Assembly (NCBI GenBank): GCA_948474755.1
Contig: CAOLHI010000926.1
Location: 310,001 to 374,000, forward strand
Source: Ctenosaura bakeri
Taxonomy: Eukaryota; Chordata; Lepidosauria; Squamata; Iguanidae
DNA length: 64,000 bases
Reading direction: 5' to 3'
In this document: piece after piece, positions 33,423-44,226 of the stretch
Position numbering within the stretch: position 1 is the first letter of the stretch
Layout: each line of letters begins with the position of its first letter
Translations under genes and position numbers: made by a program
The notes under the pieces: generated by a model
The model's input: only the letters and a program-made list of their open reading frames with translations
Told to the model about the DNA's origin: nothing
The model's database searches: none

Positions 33423-33690
33423 TCAGCCTCTATATAAATACCTCCAGGAAGGATAACCTACCCCACCTCCTGAGATAGTGTTGAACAGCTGTCACTGTTA
33501 GGAAGTTTCTGCTAGCAATTAACCAAAATCTGAAATTTCCACCCTCCGGTTCTACTCCTGCTTTCTGAAGTAGCCAAGAACAAGTCTCTTCAATCTTCCG
33601 TATGGCATCTCTTCTGATGTTTGAAGACAGTTGATAGTTAATTCCCACCTTCTTCAGCTTAAGCATACCTAGATTTTTCAACCATTTCAC
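33423..33690 (-). pseudogene. Old CR1 ORF2 C-terminal fragment
   Basis: The minus-strand frame reads KNLGMLKLKKVG, IRRDAIRKIEETCS, NFLTVTAVQHY and LSFLEVF, matching the order of CR1 C-terminal blocks ([27 protein letters not shown]). Several blocks are shortened. It is clearly more diverged than the neighbouring CR1 piece. Confidence 0.65.
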
Positions 33691-33955
33691 ATAGAATCAT
33701 AGAGCTGGAAAAGACTTCAAAGGCCATCAAGTCCAACCCCCTGCCATGCAAGAATGCACCACCAAAGCATCCCCAACAGATGGCCAAAGAAACCTCTGAA
33801 GAAGGAGACTCCACCACATTCCAAGGCAGCGTATTCCACTGCCAGACTGCTTTTACCATCAGGAAGTTCTTCCTAATTTTTAGATGGAATCTTTTTTTCC
33901 TGAAGTTTGAAGCCATTGCTCCATGTCCTAGTCTCTGGAGAAGCAAAAAAACAGG
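33691..33955 (-). mobile_element. CR1 LINE 3' end
   Basis: It starts at the CR1 tail (ATAGAATCATAGAGC) and the conserved CATCAAGTCCAACCCCCTG, then the end of ORF2 (KNFLMVKAVWQWNTLPWN, VVESPSSEV). About 265 bp remain. It lies in the same orientation as, and directly against, the older CR1 piece. Confidence 0.85.
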
Positions 33956-34358
33956 TTACTCTTGTAGGGCTTGATTTGAATGAAAGTCAGTAAAGAAGCA
34001 CTTTCTGGACCCTCTGCCCTGCAACAAATGATTATAGTCACAAGAGCACAATGACAATTTCCAGATAGGGAAAAAGGGCTAAAAATAAGAGCACACTGTG
34101 TTAATTCACAGTTCCTATTCCAATGTATGAACACTGGTTTAACTGAAGGGATAATCACTGTCAAGGTCAGTTTGTGGTGGACTGATAACTGTAGCAAAAA
34201 AAAAAAAAAAACCTGCATGAGAGGAAACATTTTTCAGAAAAGTTGTACAACACATCACACAGAATAAAAATAGAAGAAAATGTGATTGCACAAAATAAAA
34301 GTAGAAGCATAATGACTGAGGAAAGTAAGCTATCTGAAGCATTAATTGGCTTAAGACA
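33956..34358. other. Unique sequence
   Basis: An A homopolymer occurs at 34196-34211. No feature is supported. Confidence 0.5.
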
Positions 34359-34490
34359 GTAGTTTACCGAGGCCAAAGAGCTCTCTGGTTGAGAATCCCA
34401 AACGACCCTCCCTAAACTGCAAACTCCAGGATTCCATAGGATGTTGAAAGTGGAATAATAGCGCTATAACAGTGTAGGATGGAAAGACCC
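34359..34490. mobile_element. Family A MITE, left-truncated
   Basis: It keeps TAGTTTACCGAGGCCAAAGA, the CTCCCTAAACTGCAAACTCC block, GGATGTTGAAAGTGGAATAA and the end GATGGAAAGACCC. The left arm and terminus are lost. Confidence 0.72.
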
Positions 34491-35491
34491 AGAGAGAAAT
34501 ACACATAGCAACTATGTTTGTGTTAGTGTTATCACTTTATGTTGTTTTTGAACTATGTGGCTGAAACATGAACCTATATGCCATTGCATGTTATTTTCCT
34601 AGTCTTACTGTGCTCAAACTAGGTGCCACAAACCACTGCACATAATTTTACCCTGACCTATTACACTACATACCTTCACTCCTACATTTCCTGAATCTGA
34701 AGGTCACTATAGAAGGATTCATGTTTAAGTGGGTGAACAGCGAGGCGAAGTGTCTTTTTCATCGTTTCCTTCAGATCATTTTCTCACTTAAAATGGGATT
34801 CTACTATTGTATGTTCATCTACAGGATAAAAAGCTGCTCATTTTTTTTAGTTTTTGGTTTTAAAAAGACAATCAGAGATAGAGACATGGGTGTGGGTGTA
34901 ATGTCTACTTTGGACCCTACAGTTATGAATGTTCTGAGCAAAATATATTCAAGGAACTCACACGGCCTTATTTCTGGGACAAATTCAAGGATAACACAGG
35001 AGGGAAATTTACCAATGTGTAGGGAGATGTGTTCTCCATCAACATATTGGATCCCTTTCCCTTGGTGGCCAGAGAAAGACTAAGCTTGAGCATCATTTGG
35101 AGAAACAGGTTATTTTTCTCAGTTTCAGATTGCCAGGACTAAATTGGATCAGCTTTGAAATGCTTTATTCACCATTCTTTCTTAGATGCACCCCTCCCCC
35201 CCCAAACACACTTGCAAAAATCCCAGCACATTAATGTGATCTCATACCTGGATCTACAGGCAGAGAACTACACATAAGTTTAAAAGTTTCAAGTACCTTC
35301 TCCTCTACTCCGTTTGTGGTTTCCATAACTCTGCAAAATTCAATTAGGGCAGTGCATGATTTAAAGCTTCCTGTTATAAGTTCCTTCTCATAAAGCATCC
35401 TGTAAAGCTAGATGTGGATCCTTTTCCTAAAATGCTAGTTTTCTGAAGGTAGCGGATTATTTCTTTGTGATTTTGAAATAGTAGAGGAGAT
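34491..35491. other. Unique sequence
   Basis: The 120-codon plus-strand frame at 34721-35083 shows no recognisable domain and is AT-biased like its flanks; I do not call it a gene. Confidence 0.45.
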
Positions 35492-35703
35492 CTGTTGTTG
35501 TTGTTGTTGTTGTTGTTGTGTGCCTTCAAGTTGTTTCTGACATACAGTGACCCCCAGGTGAATTTATCATGGGGTTTTCCAGGGCTGAGAGTGTGTGGCA
35601 CACCCAAGGTTATCCAGTAGGTTTCCATAGCCAAGCGGGAAATCAAACCCTAGACTCCAGAGTCATAGTGCAATACTCAAACCACTACACCACACTGGCT
35701 CTA
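35492..35703 (-). mobile_element. tRNA-derived SINE (S1) with (TTG)n tail
   Basis: Minus-strand reading: AGAGCCAGTGTGGTGTAGTG, GGTTTGAGTATTGCACTATG, GACTCTGGAGTCTAGGGTTT, CCTACTGGATAACC, and the tail through GTCACTGTATGTCAGAAACA into AAGGCACACAACAACAACA. The (TTG)n at 35492-35519 is its 3' microsatellite. Confidence 0.82.
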
Positions 35704-36758
35704 GAAGAGAGCTATACTGGATATATTTTTCTAAACAGGAAGATTAGTGGAGAGATTGCAGCCAGAAGCAGCAGTAGCATTTCCATGATCCATTAATGAC
35801 TTCCTTTGTAAAAGAAACACTTTCCAAATGGTCTCCTACTAGGAACACAACAGAAGAGGAACAAAGTAATGTGATAAATCTCACTGAAAGATGCTATTAT
35901 CCTGCCATAATTGTGATTTACCTGCCTCATGTGACAAAGTCTTAAGAATAGTCACTGCAATTTGGGAGCTGCCAATTTACAAACTCCCAAATTGAGGAGG
36001 GGGGTGATTATCTTTTAAAATTTAGTGTATGACCTTTATTCACAGACGCTTATACTCCAGGATAGGCAGATGCTTGGATGCATTGACACACCTGGATGCT
36101 GAAGGCAATAAGTTTCTGGCCCTTTCTTTTTACCTTAATCAGAGATGTGCTGATTTCATGTAATACCTGAACATGCCTGGTTTATGAGATGCTGAGGCCC
36201 TGGGCACTTGATGTTTATACATTATGTTTGAAAATCCCTTGTTTTTCTTTATCTACATCTACATGCAAATTTATATTACTTTTTTCATGATACTGAAAAG
36301 ATTAACTACTTCAATCTCTTACATTTTGCATACACATGGAAGGTTAAAGCTAAGGTTAAAGATAAAAGATAAGGAAATTAAAAATGAGAACATAGGAACC
36401 AAAGTCTGAAGAAGTTGCCTTTTGAGATATTAACTTCCAGAATCCTTTAGAGAACATAGCCAGTAGCCATGCTAGCTGAAGGCTCATGGGAACTGTATTA
36501 AAAAAAAAAATTACTTTCTCAAGTTCTGGAAGAATCAATCATACATATTAGAAAAAGCTACAGTTAGAATACAGTCTGAAATTATTATTGTTGTTCTAAT
36601 TTATTGAATCATCAGACATTAATGTTTATATCTTTATGCATTTAATCTTCATCTTTTGTCTTAGTCTTCCTTAATTCCTTTGTAAAGTTTACTTGTAAAT
36701 TGATAATCTACCAAAAGTTAACCATAGCTAAATCTGATTGAAAGCAACAGGACTGGAC
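35704..36758. other. Unique AT-rich sequence
   Basis: No gene. A dispersed module (CCAGTAGCCATGCTAGCTG, CTCATGGGAACTGTA) lies at about 36428-36530. Confidence 0.45.
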
Positions 36759-36761
36759 TTG

Positions 36762-37159
36762 GGCCTTTGCCATGTGAAAGGACCCCTCAAGTGTTGCGCT
36801 ACTGTGAGGAGTGGTCAACACAACACACTCGCAATCGCATGATGCTCCAGGGTCCGGCAGGCACTGATCGTGCGCTTTTTCATTTTCAGCTGTGAGACAA
36901 AAATGGTGCGCGATCGCGCATCACTTCGAGGCCCCACGTGGACTTGCCATGCATGCAGAGCTGCGGCGCTCACGCTTCCTGCCCCAGCACAGCCTGGGAA
37001 AATCCCAGGCTGCACTGTGGAAGGAAGAGAAGGGGCTTTTGCGCAAGCAGGCAGCAGCCGTGGAGCTGAAGGAACCAGGACGCGAAAGCCTCTCGCTAGA
37101 GGCTGCTCGCGTGATCCCCACACCCCAACTCCGCAAAAAGGTGAGTTGAGGAAAAGGCC
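36762..37159. mobile_element. Family C TIR element, 398 bp, inverted relative to the 46.3-kb copy
   Basis: The reverse complement matches the 46.3-kb element throughout (TTTGCCATGTGAAAGG, GCATGATGCTCCAGGGTC, CCTGGGA, CTTTTGCG). The left end GGCCTTTGCC lacks about 13 bp present in the other copy; the right end is GAGGAAAAGGCC. Flanking TTG and TTA suit a 3-bp duplication with one change. The stem region (CATTTTCAGC, about 36881) is decayed. The GC-rich open frames on both strands are not genes. Confidence 0.75.
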
Positions 37160-37162
37160 TTA

Positions 37163-38892
37163 GTTATGAATAGCTTAAGATATTAGTGACCAGCTTTTCC
37201 TGATCTTCCTGAATCATGTTTAGTCTGAACCACTGTGGTTATGTTTTCGCTGTCCAAGAACAGTTTGTGCATAGCAGGCCAAAGTGCATTGGCCAAAAGC
37301 AGTCCAAGACACAGAGGCTAACTTGCAGTCCAGTAAGAGAGACAAATCTAGTACTTTCAACATAAATTCCTGCTCCTTCAAAAGGAGTGTAACATCAGCC
37401 AGAGCAGGTAACTTACCCAGTTCCCAGACACAAGACCTTCATTTTTTCAGGATTTGATGTCACTTTATCAGTTCTCGTCTACTCCATTGTAGCATCCAGA
37501 TGATGGTCTAGCATGTGCAGTGTCCATATAACTCTGAAGACAGGGATAAATTGAACTAGTATAATCAGCCTGCTCATGGGACCCAGCTCCAGCTCCTCTC
37601 CCTCATATTGGAGCCACTGAACAGTGTGGCTTCCATAAAGATCTTAGGACCAAATGAGGATCTGCAGCATCCCAGAGATTAATGCTCATAGGGCAGAAGA
37701 CGGATCTCCCCATGCCACCATCTGGCCACTGCTTTGTTCTATTTTGTTATGATTAGTTGTCATTTTTAAATTATAGTTGTTTTCACATGTTCATGTGATT
37801 CATTTTTGCACTTTTAAATATCATCCTCTGGTTAAAAAATATTAGAAACTAATTGTGTGCATAGGACTTTTTTAGCTGAAGGAAACATCTCCATTCTATA
37901 TCCTTTGTTAGGATTACCTATTAATACAAATGAAGATTAAGAATTTTCCCTGTGTGTGAAGTTCATTACTATACATACTCATACTGTAACACCATATATG
38001 CCTTATATTATTTGGAGCTGATAAAAATGCAACATACACCAGCCTACAAAATAGGTATTATCCAAAAAAATGAAAGACTTCTCATTTATGTTTTTTGCCT
38101 CATTGTAGTATGAATTATGTCCTGGAGACTTCACTCAAACATCATTCTAAACTTCTGCTTCCTAACAGTTCAAGCTGGATTGACAAGGAAAACGGAACAA
38201 ATCTTCATTTGTAAGTTTCCTCCTTGTATCATGCAACAGTGAATGATTATGATACTGTAGTAGACAGACCAGTAGATTGTAGCAAGATTATCCTGCAATA
38301 AAATGTGAGCAAAATTCTTCTAAGGATGGACCCATATTATTGCTGGTGCCATTCTGATCTAGTATCCTGGAGGAATCCATTGTCCTGGCAAAGAATTTAA
38401 TATGCTGGTAATTACAAAGCCTGTGTGCTTTTGTCATATCAACAGCAGAGGGCAGAGTCTGAAAACAAAGAAATCAAATTATAACCATGGCAAAGGAGAA
38501 AATACATGCTTGTCTTGAAATCTTATTATAAAAAGACAATATCTACAGGCCTGTTTACAAACAGAACAAAGCTGGGGTGGGGGTGCTCAGGAGGAGAACC
38601 ATGCCAACTATATCTTCCAACATCTGAGAAATGAAACAAATGCAAAAGAGGTCTGTAACTGGCTGTTCAAAAGGTACTTTCAGATGGAGGTCTCCTGCTA
38701 GTGTTACCTTTAAAAAGGCATTGCAGAGCTATTCTGTCTCCCTTCTTGGTTGATGTTTTGTGGCAAGAAAAAAGACAAAGAACTGGTGAGAGAACAGGGA
38801 AGGAAGGCAAAGGGAAGACACTGTCATTTGTATGCCCAGAGAAACACCATGAATGAGGAAAGGTGCTTTCACATCAAAAGTCTCACCAGAAC

Positions 38893-38893
<1 letters not shown>
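37163..38893. other. Unique sequence
   Basis: No gene or clear transposon is seen in 1.7 kb. Confidence 0.5.

Positions 38894-38956
<63 letters not shown>
38894..38956. repeat. (ATCT)n microsatellite
   Basis: About 15 uninterrupted TATC units. Confidence 0.95.
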
Positions 38957-40997
38957 ATTTTATGTTAATAACCTGACTCCTATTGGTTAAATCCAAGGAG
39001 ACCAGATCCATGGAATGGGTGATTCAACAAGTAGGCATATTCTGGTGATTCAGCAGGTCTATTTGGGATTAAGAATAGGATTCCAGCCTAGGTATTGTGT
39101 TCATGCCCTTCCTTTTTAGCTCAAAAGATCCTTGAGTATCTAGAATGTTGCACTAGAGTGGAAGAGAACTGGATTCAAATCTTTATGTAGCTCTGAGGGT
39201 CACTAGAATATAAGAACAGCAAGGACCAAACATTTTTCTCACAGGAGGCCAACCAGCTGTCTCTGGGAAGGTGGACATCACTACAAGAGCATCTTTCATC
39301 TCACTCTGACCAGAAACAGACCTACAGAGGTAGACTGTATGTGATAATGGATAAGATATATAGAGATCCTTACTAGTAATCATTGGTGGCTCTAAGCTCT
39401 GGACTGGTCACTATCTCATAGCCTGACCAACCTCACAGGACTGTAGTGAAGATCAAATGCAGAGAACTATCTATGTCATTTTCTACTTCTTGGTAGAAAA
39501 GTGGCACATCTGTGTAATAAACTCCTTGGACACTGGAAATTCATAATAAGACTAAGCCAAATTGTTAACTTTCTCACATACTGTATAGAGTTACAGTTTA
39601 ACAATGTGTTTCTGAAATAAGTATTTTTTTAAAAAATCCCCCACACTTCCCAGAATGCATATTTTTGTGCTTATGCTATTTTTGTGCTGCATTACTTTCA
39701 TTTCCAACACATTTAATACATACCTGCAATCTGTCCACTTGGTGGGGTAGAGTGAGGAATGAAAGATTTGTGGAAACCAGGGTCATGTTCTAGAACAGAT
39801 TACATTTTAGCACCTTAGAAGAAATGTAACGCCTTAGAACTCCTTCGTGATTCAGATTCTAAAAACAGAGACTTTATGGACAATATCTGTTTTATGCACA
39901 ATATCTGTTTTATGTCCTGTTCTTCCAGAAAAAGTTCACAGAGTTTACCCTGCCTCTCAGTGGTCCCTGCTGAACTTAGAAAAGTTTCTTTTTTTGGACT
40001 ACAGTTCCTAGAATCTCCTGCATGGCCACTGGCAATGCTAACTGGGGGGTTCTGAAACTTCCAGTCTAAAAACAAAAAGGATTTTTTCCACGTTCTGACT
40101 CATACCCTGCAACATTCCACAGATGAAAACTGGGACATATGTGCTCCAGTAACATCAGAATGTGGTTGAGACAGCTAGAGTTATTAATCAGGAAGAAGCT
40201 AAGAGAGACTGCAGTAGTTTGCCTGAGCCAACTGGGAAGGCAAGATTCCATCACCTCCCCTCTTCTTCCCCTTGCTGAGCTGATCACTAACTACTTTTGC
40301 AGCGTGAACTCAGATTATAGCAGTTGCATTAAACTGAAGACAAAGAGGAAAGCAGGAGAAGGAAAGAGAACTGGGGCATTTTAAAAGGACCTGAACAAGT
40401 GGGACAAGAGAAGATTAATTGGGACTGTCCCTGCCAATTAGAACGGTTGGAGGGTGTGCTGATCTTGTGAGTTGCATGCACTGATCAAACCCTTGCTAGC
40501 ACAGCTTTAGGAATCCTGAGGCATCAGCTGAATGCCAATCATTCACTGGCCTGAGGCCTCTGCCACCCGCACATCATCCCGTCTATTTAGGGCTGAATCA
40601 GAAGCAGTGCTTTCAAACAGCTTTGTCTACAGCTGACCTAGAAACAAAAGCCAGCACCAGCCCAAGACATTCTACTGCCTGAGGCAAAAGTATAAGGTGG
40701 TGGCCCTTCTCCCCTCCATGGACTGTCAGTCAAATCTGCCTACAGAGCTTGTGAAGTGACAGCAACAGGCTAGTGTAGAGGGCTGTGGGCAAGATATGTG
40801 TCATACTCATTTTTATTGTCAAACAGATGGGAATGGGTAGGAGATTCAGAAACCACAGAAAGGGAAATCACCCTGGTGCCTAACCCCATAAGCCTCTTGA
40901 GGTGATTGCTTCACTTTGTCTAATGACAGGGCCACACCCTTCCCTTCCTAAATGAATAGGAGAAACTCAAAGGGCATTGCCACGTGTCAGGTGAGAC
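38957..40997. other. Unique sequence with short dispersed modules
   Basis: No gene. A possible old repeat lies at 38972-39092 (GACTCCTATTGGTTAAATCC, AATAGGATTCCAGCC) and a dispersed module at about 39986-40070 (CTAGAATCTCC, GCATGGCCACTGGCAATGCT). Confidence 0.45.
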
Positions 40998-41000
40998 TAA

Positions 41001-41202
41001 GGACCTTTCTGCCCTACACTGTTATAGTGCTATTATTCCACTTTCAATATCCTGTGGAATTCTGGAGTTTGTAGTTTCCTGAGGCCAAAGAGCTATCTTG
41101 CTGAGAAGTCTAAATGCCCCTCCTTAAACTGCAAACCTCATCATTCCATAGGACGTTGAAAGTGGAATAATAGCACTATAACAGTGTAGCATGGAAAGGC
41201 CC
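41001..41202. mobile_element. Family A MITE, complete, 202 bp
   Basis: Ends GGACCTTTCTGC and ATGGAAAGGCC. In order: ACACTGTTATAGTGCTATTA, TTCCACTTTCAATATCCTGT, GGAATTCTGGAGTTTGTAGT, GAGGCCAAAGAGCT, CTCCTTAAACTGC, GGACGTTGAAAGTGGAATAA, CACTATAACAGTGT. TAA at 40998-41000 and 41203-41205 is an exact duplication. This is a good reference copy. Confidence 0.9.
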
Positions 41203-41205
41203 TAA

Positions 41206-41697
41206 GTTATAAATAATCTGCATGAAAACACATGCTGGATTCAGAACCTTTCGGGATCAGGCCTCAGAAGTTAATCAGTTCATTTCTTAAGACCTTGTGT
41301 TGGAATCCTCAGCTCAGTTACCTGGGAGGAGGTCCTGCTGAATTCAGAACAGCTTACTTCTCAGCAGACACGCCTAGGGCTGCATTCTCAAGTGTCTCAA
41401 GAAGACCTGTGGGCAAATAGCATATTAGGAAGGGTTATCTATAGCAGGCTTTTTCTTCCTCCTTCTTTACGGAAAATCATGAGTGGCAAACAAATTAGTT
41501 TGAATCTTGATTTAGGTGTATGAGCTGTCAGAACTGAACTTCCTTGTTCCAATTTGACTGTGGCAGTCTCCAGAAAATGCTGCACAAGGAGTCTGAAGAA
41601 CTGAATGAATGCAGTGAGGTTTGGTATGAGTGGGATGGATCCTACCCAAATTGAGAAGAAGGACATGAACAGAATCCTTCCTCCTATGGAAGGGGAT
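41206..41697. other. Unique sequence with one old dispersed repeat
   Basis: The stretch at 41295-41396 (TTACCTGGGAGGAGG, GCTTACTTCTCAGCAGACAC) resembles a short repeat common in reptile genomes and seen, more worn, near 62.0 kb. Confidence 0.45.
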
Positions 41698-42011
41698 TTA
41701 GATCAACTGATATGAAATGTGGTGCTGGGAGACTTCTGTGGATACCACAGACTGTACCCCACAAAATAAAAATAAAAATGAATGTTTCCTGCAACAAATC
41801 AAGCCAACCAATCTCTAAAAGCCAAGATTATTAAACTGAGGCTATCAAACTTTGGACCTATTGTGAGATGACATAGTTTATTGGAAAATATAAGAATGCA
41901 CATTAAAGAGGAAGGCAGTAGGAAGATATTACAAAAAAGCCACATGCTGAGTTTGCAAAACTTGATCACAAGGGTACTTAGAAGTCTCTCATCCATGGGG
42001 TCACCCTAAAT
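41698..42011 (+). mobile_element. BovB/RTE-like LINE 3' fragment, tail split by a hAT element
   Basis: Blocks in order: GATATGAAATGTGGTGCTGG, TGGATACCACAGACTG, CAACAAATCAAGCC, CTGAGGCTATCAAACTTTGG, TTGTGAGATGACATAG, AGTCTCTCATCCATGGGGTC. These match the other BovB-like fragments. The tail breaks at 42011 and continues at 43712-43752 (CTAAATCTACGCTGACTTTA, then AATAATAACAAA), matching the expected GTCGGAGTCGACTTGATGG-like tail. The reading frame is broken. Confidence 0.7.
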
Positions 42012-42150
42012 CATGGGTGGGTGAAGTGTGGCCCACCAGCTGCATGTGGCCCTCCAGGCCATTTTTATAACTCCTGGAGCCTCCAGGGATCAAAATTTCC
42101 CCCCAAATGCTCCCAATGCCTTTTAGAGGTATGGAGACATTGTTGCCATG

Positions 42151-42290
42151 TTTTTGCCTCTTGGCTCATTTTAGGCCCGGGACAAGCATTTTTCTAAAGC
42201 AGGAAGTGACTTTAAGACAGGAGAAGCTAAAAAGGGCCTCTGCTGGGCCTAAAATGGCCAAAGGAGGGAGCAAAAAACATGACAAGAATG
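42151..42290. repeat. Imperfect inverted repeat inside the hAT element
   Basis: CATGTTTTTGCCTCTTGGCT with CATTTTAGGCCC pairs with GGGCCTAAAATGGCCAAAG and GCAAAAAACATG, about 60 bp apart. It could be a subterminal hairpin of the hAT element or an older foldback. Confidence 0.65.
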
Positions 42291-42328
42291 GCTCCACACC
42301 TTCAAGAGAAGAAGAGACAGATTTCTAA

Positions 42329-42528
42329 GGCCTTTTCCACACTACAGTGTTAAACTGCTGCTGTTCCACTTTCAACCTCCTGTGGAATTCTGGAGTTTGT
42401 AGTTTACTGAGACCACAGAGCTCTTTGGCTGAGAATTCAAAGTGCCCTTCCCTAAACTACAAACCCCAGAATTCCATAGGAGGTTGATAGTGGAATAGCA
42501 GCACGTTAACACTGTAGTGCGGAAATGG
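42329..42528. mobile_element. Family A MITE inside the hAT element
   Basis: Ends GGCCTTTTCCACACTACAGT and ACTGTAGTGCGGAAATGG; arms TTCCACTTTCAACCTCC and GGAGGTTGATAGTGGAATA. Left flank is TAA; the right flank reads TAG once the following foldback is removed, so the duplication has one mismatch or has been disturbed. It is very similar to the 54.9-kb copy (same GTTAAAGTGCTGC-type subterminal variant), suggesting one subfamily. Confidence 0.82.
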
Positions 42529-42530
42529 TA

Positions 42531-42958
42531 GGCCCTTTTCGCAGCGCCGGCGCTTGCGCGATGGAGGAGGGTGGCTCGGCGACAACCGTCTCCCGAAATG
42601 CTGCCGCTTCCCCCCACCTCCTTACCGCACCTGGCATCTTTTCCCGCGATGGGCGCACTTCAGCCACGCCTCCAGCTTCCACAGCGCTCCCTGGGAGCTG
42701 TAGGCGGCGCTGGGGGCGGAAGCGCGACAGGCTCACCTGCGACAGCGCTCCGCACTCCGGTAAGTGCGAGGTGCCGCCGGGAGCCTTGTGCGAGCGCCGT
42801 TTATTTTCGGTTCCAGCCGAAAATAAAAAAATACGTGCTCGCGCTGCTTCAGTCCCGTGAGCGCCGCGGAAGTGGGAGTGCGTCATGCAGAGTGACGCTC
42901 CCACTCCCGCAAGGCTCAGGGGGCTCTCGCGCGACAGAAAGCCCATGCGAAAAGCGCC
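42531..42958. mobile_element. Family B-type GC-rich TIR element, 428 bp
   Basis: Ends GGCCCTTTTCGCA and TGCGAAAAGCGCC; GTA at 42528-42530 and 42959-42961 is an exact duplication, placing the insertion on the last base of the family A MITE. The left half differs from other B copies and lacks the long GC hairpin. The right half keeps the CTCCCACTCCCGC hairpin. A perfect 10-bp stem, TTATTTTCGG/CCGAAAATAA (42801-42826), lies 132 bp from the right end. It is dense in CpG, and its open frames are not genes. Confidence 0.85.
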
Positions 42959-43752
42959 GTAGTTTCAGCCAGTATTTTACTTTTGAGAAATGGAAGCCAA
43001 ATATTAGTTCCCTATCCCAATATGCATTGCTAATGTGTAACATGATATCTGCATGCCTCATTCAGTTTTCTGTCTCCCATCTTGAGTCTGGATCTAACTG
43101 CAGACTTCATGATCATAACACCTGACCTAACTTGTGGCAAGTTTTCCTTAGTTTCTTCCCCCAAGCCTGCTGTTCTGTACCACCCGGGTTCTGGAGAACT
43201 CAAATTTTGCATACTTTTGTGGTGTTAGCCAACTGTAGCTTTTCCCCACGTGGACCAGTATGATTATCTTAGCTATTCTTTTATTAATAGAAATAATGAT
43301 AGAAATCAAAATCCCTAAATTGTAAATGATAAATTCTGCCATGCTCAATTTTAGCAATAACAATTTCTTGTTACAATTTTACCTTTCTCCCATATGGTGT
43401 TCTCAGCAGCTCATTTTGTAGAATATTTCCAGTGAGCTGGATAATGTTCCAAATGTATAATTTTCCTCCAGCAACAAATCTGTTCCACACTAGTGAGTAT
43501 TGTCTATATACTGATTGTTATATATAATGCATAACAAATAACATTTAAAACCATAAATTATGACACTATTAATTGTTTTGAGGGGGGGAAGAGAGTGTGG
43601 GAGCATTTAGAGGCAAAAACTGATATTTTGGTAGGGGTGTGCATGGATTTCCAATATTTCCTGAGCTACTAATGACCCCCACCCCTGGTCTCCAAGAGGT
43701 GCTCACCCCTGCTCTAAATCTACGCTGACTTTATGGTTAATAATAACAAATA

Positions 43753-44031
43753 TGGAATGTTGCAATGGAATGGTGGGAAGAGAAGGAGAAAGAGGAAGGA
43801 TAGCAGGAATACATGAATAGTGTGCTTCATAACTAAAATCTTACATCTTGCTCTCTAAAGTTGGTGATGGGGTAAGAACATTGATTCAAGAAATGAAAAC
43901 TACATTGCTTAGCACTTGCAGATAATTCATGTCAACTTTGTCCACTACTAAATTCATTTCACAGCTTTGGATTTGCTGTACAGTTTTCAGGCTTCAAGTT
44001 CTCCATGGGGTGGAAACTGACAAAAACAAGT
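43753..44031. other. Unique sequence
   Basis: Nothing recognised. Confidence 0.5.
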
Positions 44032-44226
44032 GTTGTTGTTGTATGCCTTCAAATCGTTTCCAACTTATGGTGACCCTAAGGTGAATTTTTGGGGGGGTTT
44101 TCCGGAGCTGAGAGTGTTTGATATGCCGAAAATTACCCAGTGGGTTTCCATGACCAAACAGGGAATCAAACTCTGGTCTCCAGAGTCTGTAGTCAAACAC
44201 TTAAGCCACTACACTATGCTGGCTCA
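44032..44226 (-). mobile_element. tRNA-derived SINE (S1)
   Basis: Minus strand: GAGCCAGCATAGTGTAGTGG, GACTCTGGAGACCAGAG, GATTCCCTG, CCCACTGGGTAATTTTCGG, CTCAGCTCCGG, AGGGTCACCATAAGTTGGAA, AAGGCATACAACAACAAC. Head and B-box region are well kept, while the core between CTCAGC and the tail is shortened. Confidence 0.82.

Larger units (their letters stand above)
42012..43711. mobile_element. hAT-type DNA transposon remnant, 1.7 kb, with nested elements
   Basis: Left end CATGGGTGGGTGAAGTGTGG and right end GGTGCTCACCCCTG are inverted repeats of the hAT pattern CAGGGGTGGGCA. The 8-bp flanks CCCTAAAT (42004-42011) and CTCTAAAT (43712-43719) differ at one base, as expected for a hAT target duplication. 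The left side GTGGCCCTCCAGGCC is also typical of hAT termini. No transposase is visible. Removing the nested MITE and foldback leaves about 1.07 kb of non-coding interior. Host DNA on both sides is one BovB tail, which supports the boundaries. Confidence 0.75.

Noticed and set aside
34721..35083. 120-codon open frame as a gene
   Set aside because: No domain, signal or splice context; composition equals the flanks.
42506..43125. 184- and 146-codon open frames
   Set aside because: They run across a family B element and the MITE next to it, on both strands, with no protein motif.
44032..44226. A real tRNA gene
   Set aside because: A- and B-box-like text belongs to the SINE head; no cloverleaf could be completed and the L2-type tail follows.
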